Origin: CAWUIO01 sp963922455
GTDB lineage: Bacteria > Bacteroidota > Bacteroidia > Cytophagales > Microscillaceae
Length of the DNA: 64,000 nt
Assembly: GCA_963922455.1 (NCBI GenBank)
Contig: CAWUIO010000005.1
Coordinates: 1 to 64,000, forward strand
Direction: 5' to 3'
Shown: one piece after another, positions 45,459-53,604 of the stretch
Position numbering within the stretch: position 1 is the first letter of the stretch
Layout of the letters: every line of letters starts with the position of its first letter
Made by a program: the position numbers and the translations under genes
The notes under the pieces: generated by a model
The model's input: the letters and a program-made list of their open reading frames with translations, nothing else
Database searches by the model: none
Told to the model about the DNA's origin: nothing

Positions 45459-46232
45459 ATGAGTTTTAAAGTTATCTCCATAATTAATCACAAAGGTGGA
45501 GTTGGTAAAACAACTACTACGATCAATCTGGGAAGAGCCTTGGCTTTGGAAGGCAAACGTGTGTTGATGATTGACAATGATCCCCAGGCCAATTTATCGC
45601 AGTCCTTGGGAATAGAAGATCCGGAGAAAAACCTCTACCACGTGATGTGTGAGGATAGCGAACTCCCTATTTTACATATCGCAGAAAATTATGATTTACT
45701 CCCGGCAGATCTAGATCTCTCGGAAGCAGAATTACGGTTACAATCGGATGTAAACGGTTACTTTATCTTACGCAAAGCTTTAAAAGCCTACGAAAACACT
45801 TACGATTACATTTTGATTGATTGTCCGCCATCTTTGGGTATTCTTACCTTAAATGCTTTAATTGCTTCAACCAAAGCTATTTTGGTGGTTCAATCGGAGT
45901 ATTTGGCCGTAAAAGGATTGCAAACAATACTCAACCTCATTGAGAAACTTAAAGAAAACCTCAATGATGATTTAGAGATCATGGGCATGCTCCTTACCCA
46001 AATAAACCGTACCGTTTTCCGGAAAAGCATCGCCGAAACCGTTCGCCATATGTATCAGGGAAAAGTTTTTGATACCGAGATTAGACAAAACATTACCCTG
46101 GCTGAGGCATCTTCTGTGGGAAAGGATATCTTTAGCTTTGATGAACTTTGTTTTGGAGCGGAAGATTATCGTAAATTAGCCCGAGAAATCATGGGAAGTG
46201 AAGAACTCATAGCCCAAGTTAACGATCAATAA
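45459..46232 (+). CDS. parA: ParA-family partition ATPase
   Basis: A 257-aa protein with deviant Walker A KGGVGKTTT (12-20), preceded by INH. The Walker A' region is MIDNDPQANLSQSLG and Walker B is ILIDCPPSLGILT. It is a DNA-binding ATPase that moves ParB-bound DNA. The form is of the short chromosomal/plasmid type Ib without an N-terminal HTH. It forms an operon with parB, 21 bases downstream. Both lie about 8 kb from the origin at 55.3-55.8 kb, which is the usual position for chromosomal par genes. Confidence 0.93.
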   Translation: MSFKVISIINHKGGVGKTTTTINLGRALALEGKRVLMIDNDPQANLSQSLGIEDPEKNLYHVMCEDSELPILHIAENYDLLPADLDLSEAELRLQSDVNGYFILRKALKAYENTYDYILIDCPPSLGILTLNALIASTKAILVVQSEYLAVKGLQTILNLIEKLKENLNDDLEIMGMLLTQINRTVFRKSIAETVRHMYQGKVFDTEIRQNITLAEASSVGKDIFSFDELCFGAEDYRKLAREIMGSEELIAQVNDQ

Positions 46233-46253
46233 TATTAAGAAGCAATAGACCCT

Positions 46254-47162
46254 ATGGCCAAGAAATTTAAGTTTGATGGTTTATTAAAAGCGGCCGAAGA
46301 GCAAAAAGCCGCCGCCGAAAAAACCGTTAAGCCCAAGGAAGTATCCATAAAAGATCAAATTCAAATTCGGGATGAGTTTAAAAGCTTAATTCCCCCACTA
46401 GCCCACGATGAATTTAAAAAGCTAGAAGAAAATATTCTAGCCGAAGGTTGTCGTGATGCCCTCATTGTATGGAAAAAGGAAGATGACTACATCCTCATCG
46501 ATGGTCATAACCGATACGAAATATGCACGAGCCACGGCCTCGATTTTAAGGTGCAGGTCATGGAGTTTGACTCCAGTGACCAAGTGAGTGACTGGATGGT
46601 AAGTAACCAGTTAGGAAAACGAAATGTTAGCGAAGAAACCAAATCATACCTGCGAGGACTTCAGTACAACCGGGAAAAAAAGCGTTTGGGAGAAAACCAA
46701 TACACACAAAACCGGGTAGGACAAAATGTCCCATCCATTTCTACCGCAGAAAGATTGGCTAATCAACATTTCGTTTCAGAAAAAACGATCAAACGGGATG
46801 AAAAATATGCCTTAGCCATCGATAAAATAGCTTCTGGGAATAAAAAACTGAAATGGAATATCCTAAATAAACAAATAAGCCTCACCAAAGGCGATGTAAT
46901 GAAACTCCTCAATGAGGAAGAAGAAGATATAAAAACAATCGGCGAATTTTTACTGGCCGGAGAAAACCTAGCCCAAGCTCTCAAAAGAATAAAGAAAGTT
47001 GAAGTAACTAAAGAAGAACCCAGCCCTGAACAACAAAAAATAAAACGCTTACAAAACAATATTGCTACCGCAGTAAAAGACGCTATCAAACAAAATAGCT
47101 CCGAACCCTTAGAAGAAGCTCGTGACTATATCAAAAAACTCAGTAAGTTGCTGGGTGATTGA
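46254..47162 (+). CDS. parB: ParB-like partition protein (plasmid-type)
   Basis: A 302-aa DNA-binding protein. The ParB/Srx N-domain is at about 40-125, with IDGHNRYEIC holding the G-x-x-R CTP-binding box in a variant form (chromosomal ParB proteins usually have GERRWRA). SNQLGKRNVS is the second box. A helix-turn-helix lies at about 165-185 (AERLANQHFVSEKTIKRDEKY), with a coiled C-terminus. The N-terminus lacks the usual chromosomal GLGRGLGALI start. The pair therefore resembles plasmid systems. I found no palindromic parS of the TGTTNCACGTGNAACA kind in the window. Confidence 0.85.
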   Translation: MAKKFKFDGLLKAAEEQKAAAEKTVKPKEVSIKDQIQIRDEFKSLIPPLAHDEFKKLEENILAEGCRDALIVWKKEDDYILIDGHNRYEICTSHGLDFKVQVMEFDSSDQVSDWMVSNQLGKRNVSEETKSYLRGLQYNREKKRLGENQYTQNRVGQNVPSISTAERLANQHFVSEKTIKRDEKYALAIDKIASGNKKLKWNILNKQISLTKGDVMKLLNEEEEDIKTIGEFLLAGENLAQALKRIKKVEVTKEEPSPEQQKIKRLQNNIATAVKDAIKQNSSEPLEEARDYIKKLSKLLGD

Positions 47163-47207
47163 TAAATAACTGGTAATCAATTGATTAGACCTTATATTTT
47201 TAATAAA

Positions 47208-47248
47208 AAAACCGCTTCCCTTTACTACATTAGGGGGAAGCGGTTTTT
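47208..47248. terminator. Bidirectional terminator between parB and the TolC gene
   Basis: Stem AAACCGCTTCCC/GGGGAAGCGGTTT, with T-runs on both strands; it serves two convergent operons. Confidence 0.85.
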
Positions 47249-47267
47249 CTTTATAAACAGATAAACC

Positions 47268-48590
47268 TCAATTATCCCTATCCTCCTCCAAAAGCTTGCC
47301 ACTCAATTGTAAAAGGTTCACCTCAGAAACCCGAGTGTTAAACTGCGCTACTAGCAAACGGTTTTCAGCTTCCAGTAGATTGAGCTGGGCCTCTCTAAAT
47401 TGAGTAGACGTGACCTGCCCATACGTAAATTGATCCCGGGTACGGTCAAAATTAAGCTGGGCCGTTTCTACATTTTGACGCTCTACCCTTAAAATATTAC
47501 GGTTGGTGTTATACGTTGCGTAGGCATTATGCACATCCCGGTAAATTTGGGTTTCCAGCTCCTTGGTTTGGGTACGACTTATATCCCGATTAATCTTAGC
47601 GTTTTGTACTTGTATCTTGCGCTGCCTCCCATTAAAAATGGTATAGCTCACCCGAAAACCCGTCGTAAGCCCGATCGATTGGTTAGAAAGTAAAAAACCG
47701 GCATCCGTTGCTAGGCGGGAAAAGCCATAATCGGCATTTAGGTCCACCCGGGGCAAATTGGCCGACTGGGCAATCTGTATGTCCAATTCGGATAGCTGCT
47801 CATTTTCCCGGGCATTAAGCAAGGATACATTATTCTCCCGAGCTGAACGCATCATTTCTTCCAATTGCCAATTAGGAAAACGCTCTAATCCTAAACTAAG
47901 AGCGAAGTCATCCGCTTCCTCCCGGCCCATAACAAAATTTAAATTACGCTTCGCATTTTCAAGGTTAAGGCTATTATTGATCACGGTGATGCTATCTGTA
48001 TTCAAATCTACTTCGGCATTCAAAACGGAGAGTTTATTACTTTGTCCAAACTCTTGTTGCGCCTTCGCTCGTTCATATCGTTCTTTGGATATCTCTAAAT
48101 TACGAAGGCTTAAAACGTAAGCATCTTGCTCTCGGGCCGCATCATAATAAGCCTGGATCAAACTTAAAACCGCTTGCTCAATATTTAATCGGCTTAAGGT
48201 ACGCCCTTGGGTGGCTAATACGGTCAAACGCTCAAAATTTCTCCGGGCTGAAAAGCCATTAAACAAAGTATACGTAGCCGAAATGGACACATCGTAGTTT
48301 TCGGTACTAGCTCCATTGATGGTAGTGGCATCAGCCTGGCCAACAAATTTTTGTTTTGTGTTATTATTCGCATAACTCGCTCCGCCGGTAGCACTCAGGG
48401 TGGGGTACATCCCCGCAACCCCTTTATCAGCATTATTTTGCAATACTTGCTCCGATTGACGAGATATCCGGACTTGAAAATTATTTTTTAAGGTCACTTC
48501 AATTGCTTCATCTAAGCTTAAAGTATCCTGTGCATATCCATGTAAACCACTGATTATCAGTAGTATAAAAAACATTACTGTATACTTCAT
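47268..48590 (-). CDS. TolC-family outer-membrane efflux protein
   Basis: A 440-aa protein from the Met at 48590 (MKYTVMFFILLIISG, signal peptide ending YAQ; an upstream Met at 48602 adds four residues). It is an OEP/TolC fold with two repeats of long helical coiled coils, for example LSRLNIEQAVLSLIQAYYDA, and the end run FREAQLNLLEAENRLLVAQ. It forms the outer-membrane duct of a tripartite pump. Last gene of the operon MFP-RND-TolC (minus strand), 30 bases after the RND gene. Confidence 0.9.
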   Translation of the reverse strand: MKYTVMFFILLIISGLHGYAQDTLSLDEAIEVTLKNNFQVRISRQSEQVLQNNADKGVAGMYPTLSATGGASYANNNTKQKFVGQADATTINGASTENYDVSISATYTLFNGFSARRNFERLTVLATQGRTLSRLNIEQAVLSLIQAYYDAAREQDAYVLSLRNLEISKERYERAKAQQEFGQSNKLSVLNAEVDLNTDSITVINNSLNLENAKRNLNFVMGREEADDFALSLGLERFPNWQLEEMMRSARENNVSLLNARENEQLSELDIQIAQSANLPRVDLNADYGFSRLATDAGFLLSNQSIGLTTGFRVSYTIFNGRQRKIQVQNAKINRDISRTQTKELETQIYRDVHNAYATYNTNRNILRVERQNVETAQLNFDRTRDQFTYGQVTSTQFREAQLNLLEAENRLLVAQFNTRVSEVNLLQLSGKLLEEDRDN

Positions 48591-48620
48591 ACGGAAATAC
48601 ATTGTATTTAATAGTATGGT

Positions 48621-51600
48621 TTATTGATGTTCGGCTACTAGTTCTTGTACTGCAGGTTCTACGCTTTCCGGCTCGGGCTTTTTGCCTTCCCAAAGCCAAA
48701 CGGCAAGAATTTTGGCTCGATTAAGAACCGTGAGCATGACTGGCAAGGCAATCAGGGTTACCACCGTAGCTGCGGCAATCCCATAGGCAAGGGAGATAGC
48801 CATGGGTACTAAAAATTGCGCCTGAAAACTTTTTTCTAAGATCAAAGGGGCCAGTCCGGCAATGGTAGTTGCTGTGGTCAAAAATATAGGCCTAAATCGA
48901 GATATCCCCGCCCGATATACGGCCTCATCAAAGGTTTTCCCTTCTTTGAGATAAGTGTTCATTGCCCCTACTAATACCAAGGAGTCATTGATCATCACTC
49001 CAATCAAAGCCACAATACCCAAGCCGGATAAAATACTGATGGGTGCTCCGTGGATATAATGCCCAGCAGTTACCCCCACAAATCCAAAAATGAGTAATAA
49101 GAAAATAACCACAGGTTGCCAAAAGGAACGAAAGGTCAATACAACTAGCGTAAACATAGAAATCAAGACGATTGGCATCACCACCGCACCAGAAGCACCC
49201 GTTTTGGCCGATTCTCTACTTTGTCCCTCAAAAGAATAGCTTACTCCTGGGTACTTTTCTAGTATCTTGGGTAAGCGATTATTTTCTACATCCGAGGTTA
49301 TATCGGTTAAAGAGGATTCGGGATTCAGTAAATCAGCTTCTACACGAATTTCTCGGCGAGTATCCAGGTGATTGATAGCAATCACCCCCCTTTCTATCTG
49401 AAAATCAGCTAGTTCTTCAAGAGGAAAGGATTCTCCATTGCTTAAACGTATGCGCATCTGGCTTAACTGCTCCACGCTGGCCCTATCTTTTTGCCCATAA
49501 CGTACCCATACCTTTACTTCGTCTAGACCTCTTTGCAAACGCTGCACCTCAAAACCAAAAAATCCTGAACGAACCTGAGATAAGATATCTTGGGTCTGTA
49601 AGCCCAATTGATAAGCTTTGTCTTTTAATTGGATATTGATCTCCCGCAAACCTTCCTGATCTGAATCAGTGATACTTTTTAGCTCCTTGGTCTCTTCTAA
49701 TTCTCTTTTTAGTTCATTGCTAGCCGCTCGAAGTTCTTCCAAATCATAACTTTGTAAGGAGATTGAGATGGCTTTTCCAAATGGACTAAGCGTACCATAA
49801 AGTAACTCTTCTGCCTCTGAAATATCTCCTATTTTCTCACTGATCAGATTGGAAATTTGAAAACCCTTGAGCTTTCGTTTTTCGGCATCTTCCAAAATTA
49901 AGCTGACAGAACCTTCATGGGTAGCCGGGCCGAGTTGTGTATTGATGGCTGTGATTACATCAATCCCACCGTGACTTTCTTTTAAATCTTCATTTACCTG
50001 CTTCACTCCTTCCTCTATTCGGTCTAAGAGTCCCAAAGAGTATTGTTCTCGGGTGCCAGCCGGAAGTTTAAAAGAGATACTAATACTGTTCTGCTCCACA
50101 TTGGGGAAAAAAGTAGTCTTCACAAAGCCCCCAGAAATGGCCGAAAAGCTGAAAAGCAGAATAACAACGAAGACCGACATGGTCAATGCTTTATTTTCTA
50201 AACAAAAGCGTAATACCGGTGCGTACAATTTATCCCGCATGCCCTCTAAAAAAGGATTGATAACGCGAGCAAAAATATTGGGCTTTTTGCTTTTGAATGA
50301 TCCTTTTAAAGCCGGCGAATGGGCTACGTGAGCGGGTAAAATCAAAAAACCCTCAATCAAGGAAAAAAGTAAGGTAGCCACTACCACAAAACCCATACTC
50401 GAGAAGAAGTCTCCCGTACGTCCATCAAAAAAGAAAAAGGAAGAAAAAGCAAATACCGTAGTCATTACGGCCGTAAATACAGCCGGAACTACTTCCATAG
50501 TCCCATCAATAGCCGCTTGGTTGGCCGATTTTCCCATTTCGTAGTGCTGATAGATGTTTTCACTAATGACAATGCCATCATCTACCAAAATTCCAATAAC
50601 GATAATCATCCCGAAGAGGGAGATTACATTGATCGTTAAGTCCGCCTGTAAGCCAATAATAAACATACCCAGAAATGAAATGGGAATCCCAATAGCCACC
50701 CAGAATGCTAAATAAGGATTGAGGAATAAGGTCAACAAGACCAAAACCAAAATAGCCCCAATAATTCCGTTCTCCACCAAGAGATCAATCCGTTCCTGTA
50801 AGACCTTAGATTGGTCTTGGATCACTTCGGCTTTAATAGGCGCATTTTCGGCATTAAACTCCACCACATAATTCCGGATATAGTCTGTGATATACAAGAT
50901 GTCTTCTTCTATAGTACTGCTGAGGTTGATAACCGTAGCAATTTCCTCATCTAAATAACTGCGGCTAGGATCGTCGGCCCAGGCATCCTTAACATCGGCC
51001 ACATCTTTCAAGCGAATGATGCCCCCGTCGGGAGTCGTTTTAACCACAATATTGCGGATCTCGTCGGCGTAATATCGTTTATAGCGGGCCCGGATCAACA
51101 TTTCTTCCTGAGGGGATTTTACAGTACCCCCGGTAATCTCCAAATTGGCCTTGCCTACTTGATTGGCGGCTTCTGCAAAGGACAAATCATAGGCCCGGAG
51201 ATCATTTTCTCTAAAAGCAATCTCAATTTCTTCCTCCGGAAAACCACTTAATTCAACCTTAGAGATTCCTTTGACGGCCCGGAGATCATCTTCTATTTTT
51301 CGGGCAAACTTTTTAAGCGTTTTCAGGTCTTGGGTTCCGGTTACGGCAAACTTGATGGCAAAATTGATATTTTCAATTTTGTAGGTAACCGGTGGTTCCA
51401 TATCCAAAGGAAAAGAACTAATCCGGTCTACCTCATTTTTTACATCTTGTAAAATCAAATCAATATCATAGCCTTTCAAGACTTCAATAGTAACGGTGCC
51501 GCTATTTTCCCGAGAAACCGAGCTCACCCGCTCTATTCCGCTCACTCCTTTGAGGTTATCTTCAATTTTGATGACCACCCCCTCTTCAATTTCCTCAGGA

Positions 51601-51767
51601 CTGGCCCCCGGATAGGTTATCTGAATTTTAATCTCTTTTTCCCGTTCTCGGGGGAAAAAAGTAGATTTCAAATTATACAAGGCAACTAGGCCGAATATAA
51701 AGGTAAGTACCATAATCACATTCCCTGTGATCGGATACTTTATAAAGTAGGTTATTAAACTTCTCAT
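48621..51767 (-). CDS. RND-family efflux pump inner-membrane transporter
   Basis: A 1048-aa AcrB/HAE1-type transporter (the usual size is about 1030-1050) with 12 helices in the standard two-times-six pattern: TM1 at 13-31, the 2-6 cluster at about 330-490, and the second half from about 530. GILVDDGIVISENIYQH in the fourth helix carries the Asp pair of the proton relay. Two large periplasmic porter loops are present (SFKLPAGTREQYS in the second). Powered by proton import, it expels hydrophobic compounds; which ones is unknown. Preceded by the MFP gene and followed by the TolC gene. Confidence 0.93.
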   Translation of the reverse strand: MRSLITYFIKYPITGNVIMVLTFIFGLVALYNLKSTFFPREREKEIKIQITYPGASPEEIEEGVVIKIEDNLKGVSGIERVSSVSRENSGTVTIEVLKGYDIDLILQDVKNEVDRISSFPLDMEPPVTYKIENINFAIKFAVTGTQDLKTLKKFARKIEDDLRAVKGISKVELSGFPEEEIEIAFRENDLRAYDLSFAEAANQVGKANLEITGGTVKSPQEEMLIRARYKRYYADEIRNIVVKTTPDGGIIRLKDVADVKDAWADDPSRSYLDEEIATVINLSSTIEEDILYITDYIRNYVVEFNAENAPIKAEVIQDQSKVLQERIDLLVENGIIGAILVLVLLTLFLNPYLAFWVAIGIPISFLGMFIIGLQADLTINVISLFGMIIVIGILVDDGIVISENIYQHYEMGKSANQAAIDGTMEVVPAVFTAVMTTVFAFSSFFFFDGRTGDFFSSMGFVVVATLLFSLIEGFLILPAHVAHSPALKGSFKSKKPNIFARVINPFLEGMRDKLYAPVLRFCLENKALTMSVFVVILLFSFSAISGGFVKTTFFPNVEQNSISISFKLPAGTREQYSLGLLDRIEEGVKQVNEDLKESHGGIDVITAINTQLGPATHEGSVSLILEDAEKRKLKGFQISNLISEKIGDISEAEELLYGTLSPFGKAISISLQSYDLEELRAASNELKRELEETKELKSITDSDQEGLREINIQLKDKAYQLGLQTQDILSQVRSGFFGFEVQRLQRGLDEVKVWVRYGQKDRASVEQLSQMRIRLSNGESFPLEELADFQIERGVIAINHLDTRREIRVEADLLNPESSLTDITSDVENNRLPKILEKYPGVSYSFEGQSRESAKTGASGAVVMPIVLISMFTLVVLTFRSFWQPVVIFLLLIFGFVGVTAGHYIHGAPISILSGLGIVALIGVMINDSLVLVGAMNTYLKEGKTFDEAVYRAGISRFRPIFLTTATTIAGLAPLILEKSFQAQFLVPMAISLAYGIAAATVVTLIALPVMLTVLNRAKILAVWLWEGKKPEPESVEPAVQELVAEHQ

Positions 51768-51782
51768 AAGCTTTTAAGAAGA

Positions 51783-51815
51783 GGTCGGTTTCCTTAGATT
51801 ATCAGGAAACCGACC
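51783..51815 (-). other. Strong hairpin between the MFP and RND genes
   Basis: Perfect 12-bp stem GGTCGGTTTCCT/AGGAAACCGACC. On the operon's strand it is followed by CTCTTCTT rather than a T-run, so it is more likely an mRNA-stability or differential-expression element than a full terminator. Confidence 0.6.
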
Positions 51816-51843
51816 GGTTTTAGATGGTTATGGGCCTGGAAAC

Positions 51844-52953
51844 CTAGGATTGGGTGCGTACTTCCAAACCTTCGTAAAATTCCTTGGAGGACTCGTTTAG
51901 AAGGACCGTTTTATTTTTTAAGCCTTTCACTACCGCATCATTGCCCAGGTAGCGGATTACCTCTACTGTCTGGATTTTGAGCTTGCCTTTCTCGATCACG
52001 TATATCTTATTTTGGTCAAAAACTAGGTTTCGAGGTATTTTAATGGCTTCTTTAATCTCTTCGGCCCGGATATTACCCGTCAAGAACATGCCTTCCCGTA
52101 ATTTTTTTCCCGAAGTAGCAATATAGGCTTTGACCGTTTGGGTAGCTGGGTCTAGGCGGCGGTTCACGCGTTTGACTACTCCTGGCCAAGTACCCGATAT
52201 ATCTTCTGAGTAAAGTTCTACTTGATCGCCCACTCCCAGAAAGTCAAGGTCTTTCACACTCATATCGGCTTCCAATTCAAAATTGTAAGGATTGATAAAT
52301 TCTCCTAATTTTTGCCCATCCCGGACTAGAGTACCCGGATTGATAAGCGATTCGGTGACGACCCCTGTAAAGGGCGCATAAATATTGTATTTCTGAAGAC
52401 GGGCTTCCTGGCTTTTGATAGTATAATATTGACTGTAAATATTCTGGGCCACCACATAATATTTTTCTTGATTACTCTCCGTAGCCGGTAAGGGGCTCAA
52501 GGGTTTTTCTACTTGAAAAGAATCCAAATACGCTTGCCACTTGGGATAGGCTTGAGGATAATCTAGCTTCATATCGGGCATCATACGGGTAAGGGCATTA
52601 AACAAAGAGCTTTTTTGAGAAAGTAAGGCAAAATAGTCTTGCTCCGCATTGATCTGAAGGAGTATAGCCCCTTGCCCAAATTGATTGCCCGCTTTAAAAC
52701 GAGCGCTGGCTCGGCTCAAAACCCCTTTTACTTCGGCAAAAATTTCTACTTTATTGGGAGCGGCCAACTTCCCGGTCACTTGGATCGGGGCCAGAATCGT
52801 TTGGGTTTTGACTCTTAGATGCTGCACTAAGCGGGCTTGTTTTACCAGTGCTTGGGTTTCCTGCTTTTCGCTACTGCCCATAAAACGGCTGGCTACAATT
52901 CCTCCCACCAATATCAAGACCCCCAGAACGATGGAGATTTTTCTAAAATTCAT
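51844..52953 (-). CDS. RND efflux periplasmic adaptor (MFP)
   Basis: A 369-aa protein from the ATG at 52953 (MNFRKISIVLGVLILVGGI, membrane anchor); an ATG at 53010 adds 19 residues. It has lipoyl/barrel-sandwich halves on either side of a helical hairpin (GKLAAPNKVEIFAEVKGVLS, IYAPFTGVVTESLINPGTLV), a beta-barrel domain (VKRVNRRLDPATQTVKAYI) and a membrane-proximal end. Links the RND pump to the TolC duct. First gene of the operon. A palindrome ACACATGTGT (52971-52980) sits 17 bases before the ATG, and a TAAGTTTG -7-like element lies at 53047-53040. Confidence 0.9.
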   Translation of the reverse strand: MNFRKISIVLGVLILVGGIVASRFMGSSEKQETQALVKQARLVQHLRVKTQTILAPIQVTGKLAAPNKVEIFAEVKGVLSRASARFKAGNQFGQGAILLQINAEQDYFALLSQKSSLFNALTRMMPDMKLDYPQAYPKWQAYLDSFQVEKPLSPLPATESNQEKYYVVAQNIYSQYYTIKSQEARLQKYNIYAPFTGVVTESLINPGTLVRDGQKLGEFINPYNFELEADMSVKDLDFLGVGDQVELYSEDISGTWPGVVKRVNRRLDPATQTVKAYIATSGKKLREGMFLTGNIRAEEIKEAIKIPRNLVFDQNKIYVIEKGKLKIQTVEVIRYLGNDAVVKGLKNKTVLLNESSKEFYEGLEVRTQS

Positions 52954-52970
52954 ATCAAAAAAATTATTGT

Positions 52971-53047
52971 ACACATGTGTAAAAGAAAAGCCCAAGATAT
53001 TGTTTAGCAAAAATAGGCTTTTCAGAATATATCTTTACACAAACTTA
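52971..53047 (-). promoter_or_regulatory. Possible promoter and operator of the efflux operon
   Basis: TAAGTTTG at 53047-53040 (minus strand) fits TAnnTTTG but has no TTTG 19 nt upstream. Downstream of it, the 10-bp perfect palindrome ACACATGTGT (52971-52980) lies between the presumed start of transcription and the ATG, where a repressor could act. Confidence 0.35.
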
Positions 53048-53125
53048 GCCTAGCCTCTATATATTCTCTACCCGAAAGCGTTTTCTTTTGACTCCAAAGG
53101 GGTATTTTGGGGATAATTCAAGCTA

Positions 53126-53256
53126 GGGGCTTGCCCGCAGCATCTCATTGGGGGCCTAGATTGAACGATTTGTGCCGCTGCGGGCCGGGCTCTCACTACT
53201 CGCCGGCTTGCGCACAGGCAGCGGCGGGCTCAAACATGCCGTTCCATCCCTAAGCC
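53126..53256 (-). repeat. Interspersed structured repeat, copy R10
   Basis: Tail at left, head at right (53252-53256). P1 is GGCTT/AAGCC. P3 is GCCCGCAGC (53133-53141) with GCTGCGGGC (53177-53185), 9 perfect pairs with bases unlike other copies. Core GAGCCCGCCGCTGCC and GCCGGCGAGTAGTGAGAG. Pair E with R11, 119 nt between heads. Confidence 0.85.
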
Positions 53257-53375
53257 AAGGAAAAGAGTAAGGGGGCAAATGGGTTTTGAAATGTCTATTC
53301 CTAAAATACCTTAAGCCAGATCTAAGCTTGCTCAGCCATCCAAGCATGCCAGGTAATTGTTTCTCCGCCCCAAAT

Positions 53376-53507
53376 GGCTGAGGGATAGAGCGGCCTGTTT
53401 GAGCTCGTGTAAGCCCTTGCGGGCCAGGCCAGCGAGTAGCGAAAGCCCGACCCCGGCGCCAAATCATGTGCCTAGGGACATTACATAAGACCGCCGGGGG
53501 CAGCCCC
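53376..53507 (+). repeat. Interspersed structured repeat, copy R11
   Basis: Head GGCTGAGGGATAG (GGCTG instead of GGCTT), tail CAGCCCC (CAGCC instead of AAGCC): a compensatory change keeping P1. P3 is CCCCGGCG (53451-53458) with CGCCGGGG (53492-53499), again unlike other copies yet perfect. P2 of the CTCG/CGAG type. Confidence 0.85.
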
Positions 53508-53604
53508 AATGTATAAGCAATTGATTTATAATAATTTAACAGCTAGGTATCCCAAATAAGCCCGAAAAACCTTTTATTTGCCACTCAATACCAATAGGAG
53601 GTAC

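Noticed and set aside
51783..51815. Terminator inside the efflux operon
   Set aside because: The stem is strong, but no T-run follows on the operon's strand; recorded as a hairpin of other function.
53156..53509. A 117-codon minus-strand frame rich in Arg/Pro/Gly across repeats R10 and R11
   Set aside because: It is built almost wholly from repeat sequence read in one frame; similar frames (12242-12466, 20382-20921, 33468-34082, 40445-40633, 40602-40811) overlap other copies and are not conserved in frame between copies.
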